From JAIEOG01 sp964611895 (lineage in GTDB: Bacteria > Bdellovibrionota > FAC87 > UBA2466): a stretch of 64,000 bases of DNA. The stretch spans positions 1 through 64,000 of the forward strand of contig CAZTDN010000016.1 of assembly GCA_964611895.1 (NCBI GenBank), given 5' to 3'. The position numbers and the translations under genes are program-made. This document shows, piece after piece, positions 35,881 through 44,182 of the stretch. The notes beneath the pieces are model-generated. The model saw only the letters and a list, made by a program, of their open reading frames with translations, had not been told where the DNA came from and ran no database searches. Numbering within the stretch: position 1 is the stretch's first letter; the number at the start of each line of letters is the position of its first letter.

Positions 35881-35939
35881 TCATTTCGTTTATCAAATTA
35901 ATCAATGCCTCTTACTCTGGAAAGCGTGGGAGGGAAGTA

Positions 35940-37772
35940 ATGAAAACGAGTGTTATCGATCGAGAACAGCTCAAGACTCAGTATGGAATTCTCTGCCAGG
36001 CACTCATTCCTGCGCAAAACACAGAGCGCGACGCGTTCAACTTGGTGCACTGCGAAGTTCCCGCAGATGGCAGAACTCAATCCCACGCGCATTTTGAACC
36101 AGAAGTTTTTGTCTTACTCCGTGGCCAAGGAAGCCTGAAGCTGGGAGACCGAGTCCAAGCCGTCGAAGCAGGCAGTGTGGTATCCATCCCTGCGTTTGTG
36201 GAACACCAGCTTGAGAATGGTGGCAAAGACCCTCTAGTCTTTCTCTCCATTTACAGCGAACACGCTTCCTTGGCCCCCCTACCCGCCAAAGCCAACCTGA
36301 TCGCCGCTCCGCCCACTCCCAACGGGCCACTGCACTTGGGACACTTGGCAGGGCCGTACTTAGGCGCGGATGTTTTGCGACGGTATCTCACGCTCCGCGG
36401 CACTCAAGTGTACTCTCTCTGTGGCACGGACGACCACCAACCCTACAACTGCTGCGAAGACTTCGTCATAAAAATTAAAAACGCACTCGCTTGCACGCAG
36501 ATAGAATTTCAAAACTTCGTCCGCCCGAGTAAAGACACCGCTTACCAAACAGCAGTGCAAAAGGTCGTGAACTCTCTTTTGCAGTCCGACAAACTCCATA
36601 TTCGCGACTGTCCTACGGCTCACCTTTCCAACGGCGAACCTGTCCTGGAATCCCACATTCGAGGAACTTGCCCCACTTGCAATGTCAGCATGAGCGCCAT
36701 GGCGTGTGAAGCCTGTGGAGAAGTCCCGTTGCACCGACTCGTCGACCCGGTTCATGTGGCTACGGGAGAATCGATTGAGTTTCATTCTATTCCCCGACTC
36801 ATGATCTCGCTCGAAAGACATCGCGCTGCCATCACTTCCCTACTCACTTCGGGTAGTGCTTCTGCATCTGTATTGCAGTTTCTGCGCAGGACTCTGAGCC
36901 GGCCGCTGCCTGACTACCCGGTCTCGACACTCTCTCCTTTAGGGATTCCAATTCCACAAACCAAAGGACAACACCTCGATGTGTGGACAGAAATGGCTGC
37001 GTCTTATGTGGCCTTGCTTCCACCCGACGCTCCGTTCATGCCGTTTTTTGGTTTCGATAACGTCTTTTTTTACACGGTGCTGTTTCCAGCCTTGTTCGAG
37101 GCCTGCGGAAGGAGCGACTTGATCCCCGCGAAAGTATACGCCAACGAGTTTTACCACCTTGAACACCGAAAGTTTTCCACTAGCCGGCAACACGCCGTCT
37201 GGGCGAATGACTTGCTCGCACACGTGGATAGCGATTGCGTCCGATTTTTTCTCGCGCTGGATAGGCCGGAACAGAACAGCACGAGTTTCTCCATACAACG
37301 TTTTGAGGAAGCCCTAAACGAACATCTTCTTCGATTAGAAACGGTAACCGGGAAATTGAATACAACCCCGGAGGGGCCCCACCACGCTCGCGCTCCGCAC
37401 AAAGCCCAACAGCAATACTTGCAGGAACTGGCTTCGCAAATTCAGGACATGGAATCGGCGTTGCATCCAGATCATTTCTCCGTACGCAAAGCAGCAGCGA
37501 TTGTCGTTCGCGCCATCGATGCGCTTGAAGTTTTTACCCTGAGCTACCCTGACGAACGACAGATGGCGCTGGCAGGGGTTTGCACTTTAGCGCAGCTTTG
37601 CATGCCGCTGCTGCCGTCCTACTCCCAGCACTTGTTCGAGCGGCTTGGCATTTCTCCACAATGGTTCCGTGAACCGAAAACCTCAGGATTCCACCTAGGA
37701 CAGCTGGCCGACGGCCGTTTTCAACGTAGCAGCGCATGCATGCGTCACTACCAGATCGGAGATATGCAATGA
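35940..37772 (+). CDS. Cupin-MetRS fusion enzyme, putative hydrazine (N-N bond) synthetase
   Basis: 610 residues from ATG, 5 bases after GGGAGGG. Residues about 30-105 are a cupin (QSHAHFEPEVFVLLRG with His49, His51, Glu55; GSVVSIPAFVEHQLEN with His89). From about 120 it is a class I aminoacyl-tRNA synthetase of MetRS type: PPTPNGPLHLGH (HIGH motif as HLGH, 132-135), YSLCGTDDHQ, a C244-x2-C247/C256-x2-C259 zinc knuckle, and KFSTS (411-415) for KMSKS, then a helical domain. In the s56-p1 and triacsin pathways such cupin/MetRS proteins activate an amino acid, ester-link it to N6-hydroxylysine and rearrange it to a hydrazine. The neighbours match. First gene of a five-gene overlapping operon. 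Not a housekeeping MetRS. Confidence 0.85.
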   Translation: MKTSVIDREQLKTQYGILCQALIPAQNTERDAFNLVHCEVPADGRTQSHAHFEPEVFVLLRGQGSLKLGDRVQAVEAGSVVSIPAFVEHQLENGGKDPLVFLSIYSEHASLAPLPAKANLIAAPPTPNGPLHLGHLAGPYLGADVLRRYLTLRGTQVYSLCGTDDHQPYNCCEDFVIKIKNALACTQIEFQNFVRPSKDTAYQTAVQKVVNSLLQSDKLHIRDCPTAHLSNGEPVLESHIRGTCPTCNVSMSAMACEACGEVPLHRLVDPVHVATGESIEFHSIPRLMISLERHRAAITSLLTSGSASASVLQFLRRTLSRPLPDYPVSTLSPLGIPIPQTKGQHLDVWTEMAASYVALLPPDAPFMPFFGFDNVFFYTVLFPALFEACGRSDLIPAKVYANEFYHLEHRKFSTSRQHAVWANDLLAHVDSDCVRFFLALDRPEQNSTSFSIQRFEEALNEHLLRLETVTGKLNTTPEGPHHARAPHKAQQQYLQELASQIQDMESALHPDHFSVRKAAAIVVRAIDALEVFTLSYPDERQMALAGVCTLAQLCMPLLPSYSQHLFERLGISPQWFREPKTSGFHLGQLADGRFQRSSACMRHYQIGDMQ

Positions 37773-38872
37773 TTCGCGGCACCCATTCACAAAAGATTCT
37801 CTTGGGCGGCGGAATTTTGGGGGTTTCGCTCCTGGCAGAACTCGCGCGCCAAGGCCATAAAGGCTTGCTGCTTCTGGAGAGAGCAAAAATCGGCGGGGGA
37901 ACTTCAGCGGCAAGCCTGGGGATGTTACGTGTTTTCCAAAACGATTTTGCAACTTCCAAACTGTGTCTGCAGACACTAAGGCACGTCCGCCGAGACTCTC
38001 AGTCTGGTTTCAGGCAGAACGGATCGCTCTGCGTCCTACCCGCAAGACTCGTCCCAAACGCGCAGGAACAAGCAGCGTTCTTTTGCGCACAGGATTATCC
38101 CATGCATCTTCTCACGCCCCAGCAGGCCAGCGAGCGATTCCCGGCCTATTGTTTTCGCCCCACAGAAACAGTGCTTTACGAACCTCACGCAGGGACGCTG
38201 GCAGTACCATCGCGGCTAAAATCGCTTACCCAAGAAGCGCTTTCGCTAGGAGCCTCTGTCGTGGAAGACGTTGGGAACGTTCAACTCAAAACCAGTGGCC
38301 TGAGAGTCATCGGCGTCCAGTCGGCGCGGAAAAGCTGGGACAGTGACTTGGTCGTGAATGCAGCGGGCGTTTGGTCTGCAGCTGTATTGGGATCCGTCGG
38401 CGCCGATGTCGACACGCACTGTAAAGCAATTCAAGTAGACTCCTACAGCCATTTGCCCGAACCGTTCGCGCAAATGCCTAACCTATTCGACTACACAAAC
38501 CTTACCTACGGTTGTTGGACTGCAGCAGAAACAGGCGGGGCAATGGTTCACATCGGCCGAGCGCTGACGCAAAGTCGCCCTACTCCCACCGAAGTAGAAC
38601 CCTCGCCAAGCGATCGAGCAATCGCGCTGACTACACTCCTGCCGAGAATTCCCTCCCTGGCCACGGCACAGTGGCGCAATTCGAGGCGGCGTTGGGACAG
38701 CTACCCACGGGGTGCAAGCCAGCACCGCACTAACGGACAAGTGGGTTATGTCGCCGGCTTCTCAGGGTTAGCAACCATTGCCGCTTGGGGCGGCATCGGA
38801 GTGCGGGTATCTCAAGGCGTGGCAGAAGAAATGGCTCGTTGGATTCAAAGGGATCAAAATGCAAAAACCTAA
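37769..38872 (+). CDS. DAO-type FAD-dependent oxidoreductase
   Basis: 367 residues from ATG 37769, overlapping the previous stop as ATGA. It opens with KILLGGGILGVSLLAELARQ, the FAD fingerprint, and ends with GYVAGFSGLATIAAWGGIGV, the C-terminal FAD-contact segment of the D-amino acid oxidase/glycine oxidase family; GGTSAASLGMLR is the usual flavin-attachment region. In known hydrazine pathways a protein of this family oxidises the hydrazine-linked lysine adduct at the C-N bond, freeing a hydrazino acid such as hydrazinoacetate. The same role is inferred here. Another amine substrate cannot be excluded from sequence alone. Confidence 0.82.
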   Translation: MIRGTHSQKILLGGGILGVSLLAELARQGHKGLLLLERAKIGGGTSAASLGMLRVFQNDFATSKLCLQTLRHVRRDSQSGFRQNGSLCVLPARLVPNAQEQAAFFCAQDYPMHLLTPQQASERFPAYCFRPTETVLYEPHAGTLAVPSRLKSLTQEALSLGASVVEDVGNVQLKTSGLRVIGVQSARKSWDSDLVVNAAGVWSAAVLGSVGADVDTHCKAIQVDSYSHLPEPFAQMPNLFDYTNLTYGCWTAAETGGAMVHIGRALTQSRPTPTEVEPSPSDRAIALTTLLPRIPSLATAQWRNSRRRWDSYPRGASQHRTNGQVGYVAGFSGLATIAAWGGIGVRVSQGVAEEMARWIQRDQNAKT

Positions 38873-40214
38873 TACTACGCTGACTATCGTCGGAGCCGGC
38901 CCCAAAGCCATGGCGATTGCCGCCAAAGCAACGGTGCTCGCAGAATTGGGAATACTCGTCCCGCAAATTCATATTATCGAACGCAACGGGATTGGAGCCC
39001 ATTGGAATGGGCGCGGCGGCTATACAAACGGCCACCTCGAATTAGGAACTCCCCCAGAAAAGGATGTGGGATTCCCTTACCAAACGGAGTCTTTTTCTCC
39101 CGAGCTAAATGCCGAAATCAATCGGCGCATGCAGCGTTTTTCTTGGGACACTTTCCTTATCGATCGCGGGGAGTACGCGAGCTGGATCGATCGAGGCAAA
39201 CCCGCCCCCAAGCACCTGCAATGGGCGCAATACCTGCAATGGGTGTTTAGCCAAACTGGGCCTGGAATTGGATTGCACGTGGGAAATGTGGAAAGTCTCC
39301 AAAGAACGTCGAGTGGGTGGGTAGTTTATTATTCCAACCGAGAAGGACGGACTTGCTCTTTGCGTTCGGACGGGCTTGTGCTCACTGGCCCTGGAGAAGC
39401 ACGCGAAATCGCACAACAGACCCAAGCGTCGGATCGGGTATTGGACATTGAGACTTTTTGGAAGCGCCAGGCAACACATCCCGAAGTCACCTGGGACAGA
39501 GTAGCCATTGTCGGTTCTGGAGAGAATGCTGCGTCGATAGCTTTGGCACTGAGCACGGGTTCGCGGCCCCCGGTCTCTATCGACGTCATCAGCCCAAGCG
39601 GTTTTGTCTTTTCTCGAGGGGAAGGGTTTCTCGAAAACCGCGTCTACACCAATCCCGAGCTTGCCCGGTGGAAATCCCTCACCCCGGATCAACGACGTCA
39701 GTTCGTCCGCCGAACCGACCTGGGAGTGTTCTCTCAGCAGGCGTTGAGACGGTTGGATGCGCTGAGCAATATGGAAGTAGTTGCAGGGCGAGTGGAGCTG
39801 ATATGCCCCCACAACAGTCAGGTGCAACTGACGATCGAACAAGCGGGGGAACGGCGCACCTTGGTTTATGACCAGGTTGTGCTGGCCACCGGCTTTGATG
39901 GAACAGCTTTTCTGCGCCGACTCTTGGGTACGGATCAAGAACAGGCTTTGGCACAAGATCTGGGCGTGATGTCGCTCCAACCCGAAGTGGTGGAGGCAAG
40001 GATCGGTCCACACCTCCAAGTCTCAGGCCTCACGCCCCTTCTGCACTTGCCCATGCTGGCGGGGTTTAATCAAGGCCCGGGTTTTTCGAACCTGAGCAGT
40101 CTAGGCCGCCTTTCGGATCGGATATTGATGCCCTATTGCGATGAAATACAACTGGAGGAGGAACCCCATGCAGCTGAACGTGCTCTCGCGACAGCATGCG
40201 CGACAAGTGAATGA
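38859..40214 (+). CDS. Flavin-dependent N-hydroxylating monooxygenase
   Basis: 451 residues from ATG 38859 with AAAGGG upstream, overlapping the DAO gene by 14 bases. The three fingerprints of the lysine/ornithine N-monooxygenase family are visible: FAD site TIVGAGPKAMAIAAK (12-17), NADPH site AIVGSGENAASIALAL (219-224) and VVLATGF (343-346). ELGTPPEKDVGFPY is the typical substrate-side loop. These enzymes hydroxylate a side-chain amine; in hydrazine pathways the substrate is lysine N6. Next to the cupin-MetRS gene this is the expected first step, though similar enzymes make siderophores. No siderophore synthetase or receptor is nearby. Confidence 0.8.
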   Translation: MQKPNTTLTIVGAGPKAMAIAAKATVLAELGILVPQIHIIERNGIGAHWNGRGGYTNGHLELGTPPEKDVGFPYQTESFSPELNAEINRRMQRFSWDTFLIDRGEYASWIDRGKPAPKHLQWAQYLQWVFSQTGPGIGLHVGNVESLQRTSSGWVVYYSNREGRTCSLRSDGLVLTGPGEAREIAQQTQASDRVLDIETFWKRQATHPEVTWDRVAIVGSGENAASIALALSTGSRPPVSIDVISPSGFVFSRGEGFLENRVYTNPELARWKSLTPDQRRQFVRRTDLGVFSQQALRRLDALSNMEVVAGRVELICPHNSQVQLTIEQAGERRTLVYDQVVLATGFDGTAFLRRLLGTDQEQALAQDLGVMSLQPEVVEARIGPHLQVSGLTPLLHLPMLAGFNQGPGFSNLSSLGRLSDRILMPYCDEIQLEEEPHAAERALATACATSE

Positions 40215-40794
40215 ACTGCGCAAAAAAGCGTACGAAACTGCTCACGGAATGCAGGTTTCGGACGCGGGCTTGTTTTGGAATCGCTCGGATGATCAGTCAG
40301 TCGTATTTGGAGTATGGGATCGCGACCAGCTCATTTCCACCATGCGAATGGAAGTAATCGATTCGCCGTCACTGCTCGAGCAGAAGCTCGAATGCCCTTG
40401 GAAATTCAAGATAAAACTCAAGCTCCCCGTCATGCTATTGAGCCGCGCGGCCACGGCCCACGGCTATCGGGGCGGCGGACTCAATGCCTGGCTTCGCAGC
40501 GAGGCGTTGCAATTGGCAAACCTTTGGGAAGTCCCCTTAGCCGTGGGAACATTGGTCAAAGGATCCGCGCGCGAACGGTCCATGGTTCAGATGGGGTATG
40601 TTTTTCTGGAACACCCCACCGGCTGGAAACAAGGAGCATTTTCTTCCAGCGAGCCGGTTTGGGTGGCAGTCCTCGATCTGCAAAAGGACCTTCAACAAGC
40701 GCTGAATGAATGCGCCAGGCTATCGGGGACACTGGGGACGGTGGAGTACGATCGACAAACTATCGCCAAGCGTTTCGTCACGGTGATACGATGA
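40168..40794 (+). CDS. GNAT-fold acyltransferase
   Basis: 208 residues from ATG 40168, about 6 bases after GGAGGAGG; overlaps the monooxygenase gene by 47 bases. The pattern VNELRKKAYETAHGM, then DQSVVFGVWDRDQLISTMRM and LLSRAATAHGYRGGGLNAWL is the GNAT core (strands 2-4 and the R-G-x-G-L coenzyme loop), in the subtype related to N-acyl amino acid synthases (FeeM) and acyl-homoserine-lactone synthases. A plausible job is to acylate the hydrazine or amino group of the pathway product, masking a toxic nucleophile. No donor or acceptor can be read from sequence. Confidence 0.75.
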   Translation: MQLNVLSRQHARQVNELRKKAYETAHGMQVSDAGLFWNRSDDQSVVFGVWDRDQLISTMRMEVIDSPSLLEQKLECPWKFKIKLKLPVMLLSRAATAHGYRGGGLNAWLRSEALQLANLWEVPLAVGTLVKGSARERSMVQMGYVFLEHPTGWKQGAFSSSEPVWVAVLDLQKDLQQALNECARLSGTLGTVEYDRQTIAKRFVTVIR

Positions 40795-41726
40795 ACGCCA
40801 GCGTAGTCTCTATCCTCTTGCCCTATGTTTTTTTTCATGCGGCCAATGGGCTATTGCTCAAACTCACCGCGGTACAAGGGCTAAGCACGGAACAGACTCT
40901 TTTTTTCCGTGGTTCGGGGGCACTATTCTGCTGTGTGATTGCCAGCCGTTGGAACAGAGCCTCGCTCGTACCACGGTATCCCAAACCACAACTGGTTCGA
41001 TTTCTTTTGGCTGGCCTATCCTTGTTCTTAATTGCGGAAAGTTACCACTATGCGCACGCGTCGACAGTAGCGGTGCTCTCTCGATTGGACATCCCCCTTT
41101 TGCTTGTGCTCGGGCCCCTGGCGGGTGAAGCCACCGGAAGAAACAAATCTGTTCTTGCGATGGGCCTTGTGGTTGCGCAGTTCTACTTCGCCTGGGCAGC
41201 GCGCGATGTGGGCGAGTCGTTGTCGGGCTATGCGCTAGCGAGCTTGGGAACGCTAGGATTGAGTTTGGGTTACTTGCTCATGAAAAAGACAGGCAGCCGA
41301 GAAAACGTCCACGTAGTGGCGGGTGTTGCTGCCGCGGCATTGGTGTTTTACTCCAGCGTAGGAATCGCTTTGCGCGGAGGCACACTTGCTACCGGCTCAC
41401 TAACGGGCATCTTGTTTGCTATTGCTTCTGGATGCCTGATGTACGCCATTTATGATCTGACGCTGCGACTCTACCGGAGATACGGAGTGGCGTTAGCAGA
41501 ATACCCCACGCTATTTGCAGTGCTCCTGATTCTTCCCGTGGAAATGGCACTGCTTCAAATCCAGCCCACGCGCTTTTACGTACTGAATTTAGTAACGCAG
41601 ATTCTCGTGCTCGGTGTCCTACTACTCCCCCGCAGCTATATACCTAGGATCAATGTCTACTGGAATCGCTCCCATTTTTTTGAGCGCTTGCGCCATCGCG
41701 GGGCGAATCACACCATACTTTTCTAA
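40791..41726 (+). CDS. EamA/DMT-family exporter
   Basis: 311 residues from ATG 40791, overlapping the previous stop as ATGA. Ten hydrophobic segments in two EamA halves (VVSILLPYVFFHAANGLLL, LVRFLLAGLSLFLIAESYHY, LSGYALASLGTLGLSLGYLL, YPTLFAVLLILPVEMALLQ). Members export amino acids and metabolites, so it is a natural exporter for the operon's product. The last 35 residues (IPRINVYWNRSHFFERLR onward) are hydrophilic and encoded antisense to the conserved 3' end of the M49-like gene, overlapping it by 105 bases; this tail looks acquired at the junction. Confidence 0.82.
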   Translation: MNASVVSILLPYVFFHAANGLLLKLTAVQGLSTEQTLFFRGSGALFCCVIASRWNRASLVPRYPKPQLVRFLLAGLSLFLIAESYHYAHASTVAVLSRLDIPLLLVLGPLAGEATGRNKSVLAMGLVVAQFYFAWAARDVGESLSGYALASLGTLGLSLGYLLMKKTGSRENVHVVAGVAAAALVFYSSVGIALRGGTLATGSLTGILFAIASGCLMYAIYDLTLRLYRRYGVALAEYPTLFAVLLILPVEMALLQIQPTRFYVLNLVTQILVLGVLLLPRSYIPRINVYWNRSHFFERLRHRGANHTILF

Positions 41727-43286
41727 AAGTGCCTTGCCCTTGGAGTAACTTCCCTCCGCTTGAAGAGTGAGAATCTCTCCAGCAAGCCCGGTGACTGCAG
41801 CACGCACCTTCTCCGGTACAATACGAAAACGCCCAGTCTTAGAGTGCACCGAAATAGCGCCGTGGTCGGTCAGGTAATTAAACTGCAGAGCAATTCCCTT
41901 GCCGTGGGCTTCTTCAATTCCAAAACGAACCGATCGAAATGCGCTTGCGAGATAGGTCGTGTACATAGAATCCTGCATTCGCGGATCGATTTCTTTCTTG
42001 TCCATGAGGTACTGCATCGCCCACAAACCCGTAATGTCGGCCTTTGCTTCTTCGAGAGCGGAGTAAAGCTCCTTGAGTTCTGCTCGCGGAGTCGACTCTT
42101 TGCCGTTCACCTCAATGGCATGGGGCCCTAGACCGTGCATAAGCTCGTGCATCAGAATGTGGGTAAAGAAGGGTTCAAACGCGATCTGCTTTTGGTCGCT
42201 TGGATCCAAAACGACCTGGGCAATCGGCTTTAGAACTTTATCAAATTTAGCCTGCTGCACGTTCTTGAGCATGACGCGTTTACTGCCTTTTTCTTTGATC
42301 ACTTTTTCATCATTGGGCAAATTAAATGCGGCGGTCATTACGCCACGACGAGCATCTCCCGACGAAAAAAGCGAATCCACGACCCGAATCGGCGCCGAGG
42401 CGCCGAGTTTAGGATTGCGGTACTTGGGATCTATCGGCAAGTGGTTTTCTAGTTCTTGCAACAGGCCACTGAACTTCTGGAGTTTGGCCGTTTCGGCATC
42501 ATTGCGAATGGTCACAAACGACTCAAACGCTGCCTTGTACCCAAAAAGCCTATCTTCATAAGTTTCATAGGGGCCGATGGTAACCTCCAACGGAGCGTCC
42601 AGATCCATCCATGCGACATCGCTTGCGTAGTAATCGTCTGACAAGAAAGCCTCTGCTCGCAGGTTTAGGTACCGCGAAAGTGAAGCATTCGACGTGAGAG
42701 CGGCAGCTTCTTTGAGAAGTTTCGACGCTGGCTCCAAATATTTTTTGTAGGCTTTGCTAAAAGGAGTAGCTTGCAGCTTGCCCGAAACGTCTCGCGAGAT
42801 AACCGAAAAAAATCCAACAGCCTTTTGCCGTTCAGACGCGGGGAGTTTTGCTACCCACGACTCAAACTCCGCACGCGTGAGACCTTCGGGATAAAAACCA
42901 GCGGTTTCAGGTTTTGTTTTTGGAACACCTTCCAAAAATGGCCTGTCTTCTTCGATTCGAATCCAAGGCCCTGCATATTGATTAAAAAGAGCAAACAGAA
43001 CCTGCCCTTTTTTGGAGTGATCTTGGGAGAGAGACGATTTGAGTGCCGGGTTGCCCGACCACACCTGTTCCAAATAGAGAGGGGTCAACTCGCGCGAGGC
43101 TGCAATTATCTTTTCCAACGCTTTTCTATCGCCCGGAGAAAGGGAATTCAGGGGCGCAGAAATGACCGTCTTCGAAAGCCGCTGCCTTTGTGCGTTGAGT
43201 TCCGCCAAACTGGAGCGGCTGTCCGCGGCCTGCAGCTCTGCGTTCCCAATCCCAAAAAAACATCCCATCACTAAGGCTAAACGCAT
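41622..43286 (-). CDS. Exported M49-like zinc peptidase
   Basis: 554 residues; signal peptide MRLALVMGCFFGIGNAELQA. The metal site is HILMHELMHGLGPH near residue 379 (H-E-x-x-H) followed about 30 residues later by SALEEAKADITGLW, corresponding to the E-E-x-R-A-E helix of dipeptidyl peptidase III (family M49). This variant with HELMHGLGPH belongs to the bacterial M49-like group sometimes mislabelled as Zn hydrolase/NUDIX. It probably cleaves peptides in the periplasm or outside the cell. Its 3' end overlaps the convergent exporter gene. Confidence 0.8.
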   Translation of the reverse strand: MRLALVMGCFFGIGNAELQAADSRSSLAELNAQRQRLSKTVISAPLNSLSPGDRKALEKIIAASRELTPLYLEQVWSGNPALKSSLSQDHSKKGQVLFALFNQYAGPWIRIEEDRPFLEGVPKTKPETAGFYPEGLTRAEFESWVAKLPASERQKAVGFFSVISRDVSGKLQATPFSKAYKKYLEPASKLLKEAAALTSNASLSRYLNLRAEAFLSDDYYASDVAWMDLDAPLEVTIGPYETYEDRLFGYKAAFESFVTIRNDAETAKLQKFSGLLQELENHLPIDPKYRNPKLGASAPIRVVDSLFSSGDARRGVMTAAFNLPNDEKVIKEKGSKRVMLKNVQQAKFDKVLKPIAQVVLDPSDQKQIAFEPFFTHILMHELMHGLGPHAIEVNGKESTPRAELKELYSALEEAKADITGLWAMQYLMDKKEIDPRMQDSMYTTYLASAFRSVRFGIEEAHGKGIALQFNYLTDHGAISVHSKTGRFRIVPEKVRAAVTGLAGEILTLQAEGSYSKGKALLEKYGVIRPAMAQALKKMGAIPVDIDPRYIAAGE

Positions 43287-43384
43287 CTTCGACCCCCTTT
43301 AATGAAAAAAGGTATCCTGCCATTCCTTTTGCCTTTCGCCTAGAGGCCCTCTATATTTTGCGCAAAGGTAACCGGGGGTATTTC

Positions 43385-44182
43385 ATGAAACCATCTTTTC
43401 TCAATTTCCAAGTCGACCACATGACTCTTTTGCTTCAACCCAAAATGTACAATGTGGCTTATGCGATTTTCCGCATTATCTTTGGAGTACCGCCGACGGA
43501 TATACTTTACGACAAGCGCAAAGAATGGGTCCCAGGGGAAGGCGAGAAATCGATGACCTTTGCCATGCAGATTGGCAATGGCGCCATTGAGCGGCCGGAG
43601 CTGAACAACACGATTATCGCCGTGGTCCAGCCCACCGAGCCTGATGCTCAGCGGTCCCACGTTCGGGAAATGCTTTCAGGGCACAACGCCGCGGCCCATT
43701 GGCAGCATGTCGCTTTGCGCACGCCAGATTTGCTGGCATTTCATGCGCATGCTTTGGAACATGCCGTGAACTTCATCACTCCGATCCTGCGCGACGATGC
43801 AGAGGATCTTATTCAGACATTCAGCGGAGAGTGGTTTTATCCTAACAGCCCGGCGAGCGCGATGTTCTTTGAGTTTGTCCAAAGAAACCCCTCCACGGAA
43901 TCCCTTACCATGCTGGAGGAGCGCAACCGGGAAGCCTGGTTCCGTGACCGAACTTTCATGGGATTGTACGGGGAAAAAGAAAAAGAATACCAGACAGGCA
44001 AGGTCACTCCTTTTATCGACCCGGAGCTGTTCAACAAGCTGGCTGAAAAGTTTCAAAACAAGCAAGTTTGGGAAATCTCCGATGCCGATTTAAAATGGGC
44101 GGAAGATGCCATGTTCGCCCACGCACGCGCCACTCATAAAATCCCCGCAAAGGTTCCTGTGGGTTCGCACCCTCAAGCCTAG
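43385..44182 (+). CDS. VOC/HPPD-like metal-dependent protein
   Basis: 265 residues from ATG 43385. Two vicinal-oxygen-chelate halves: FQVDHMTLLLQPKMYNVAYA (His22-type ligand at the first strand) and HWQHVALRTPDLLAFHAHAL, then SGEWFYPNSPASAMFFEFVQR with the last strand Glu. The H-H-E set and spacing resemble 4-hydroxyphenylpyruvate dioxygenase, but the protein is shorter (HPPD is about 350-380) and lacks its C-terminal signature. It may be an iron-dependent oxygenase on another aromatic or keto acid. The following ABC gene overlaps its 3' end by 77 bases, so they are likely co-expressed. Confidence 0.7.
   Translation: MKPSFLNFQVDHMTLLLQPKMYNVAYAIFRIIFGVPPTDILYDKRKEWVPGEGEKSMTFAMQIGNGAIERPELNNTIIAVVQPTEPDAQRSHVREMLSGHNAAAHWQHVALRTPDLLAFHAHALEHAVNFITPILRDDAEDLIQTFSGEWFYPNSPASAMFFEFVQRNPSTESLTMLEERNREAWFRDRTFMGLYGEKEKEYQTGKVTPFIDPELFNKLAEKFQNKQVWEISDADLKWAEDAMFAHARATHKIPAKVPVGSHPQA

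Noticed and set aside
35940..37772. Housekeeping methionyl-tRNA synthetase
   Set aside because: The N-terminal cupin, the KFSTS variant and the operon neighbours point to a biosynthetic role.
39105..40019. 304-codon minus-strand ORF
   Set aside because: Shadow of the N-hydroxylase gene, whose cofactor motifs are clear on the plus strand.
38859..40214. Siderophore hydroxylase as the main reading
   Set aside because: No siderophore synthetase, receptor or iron-regulated site is nearby; the cupin-MetRS and DAO neighbours explain it better. Not fully excluded.
40168..40794. Acyl-homoserine-lactone synthase
   Set aside because: Only the fold is shared; no LuxR-type receptor is present and the regulator is LysR.
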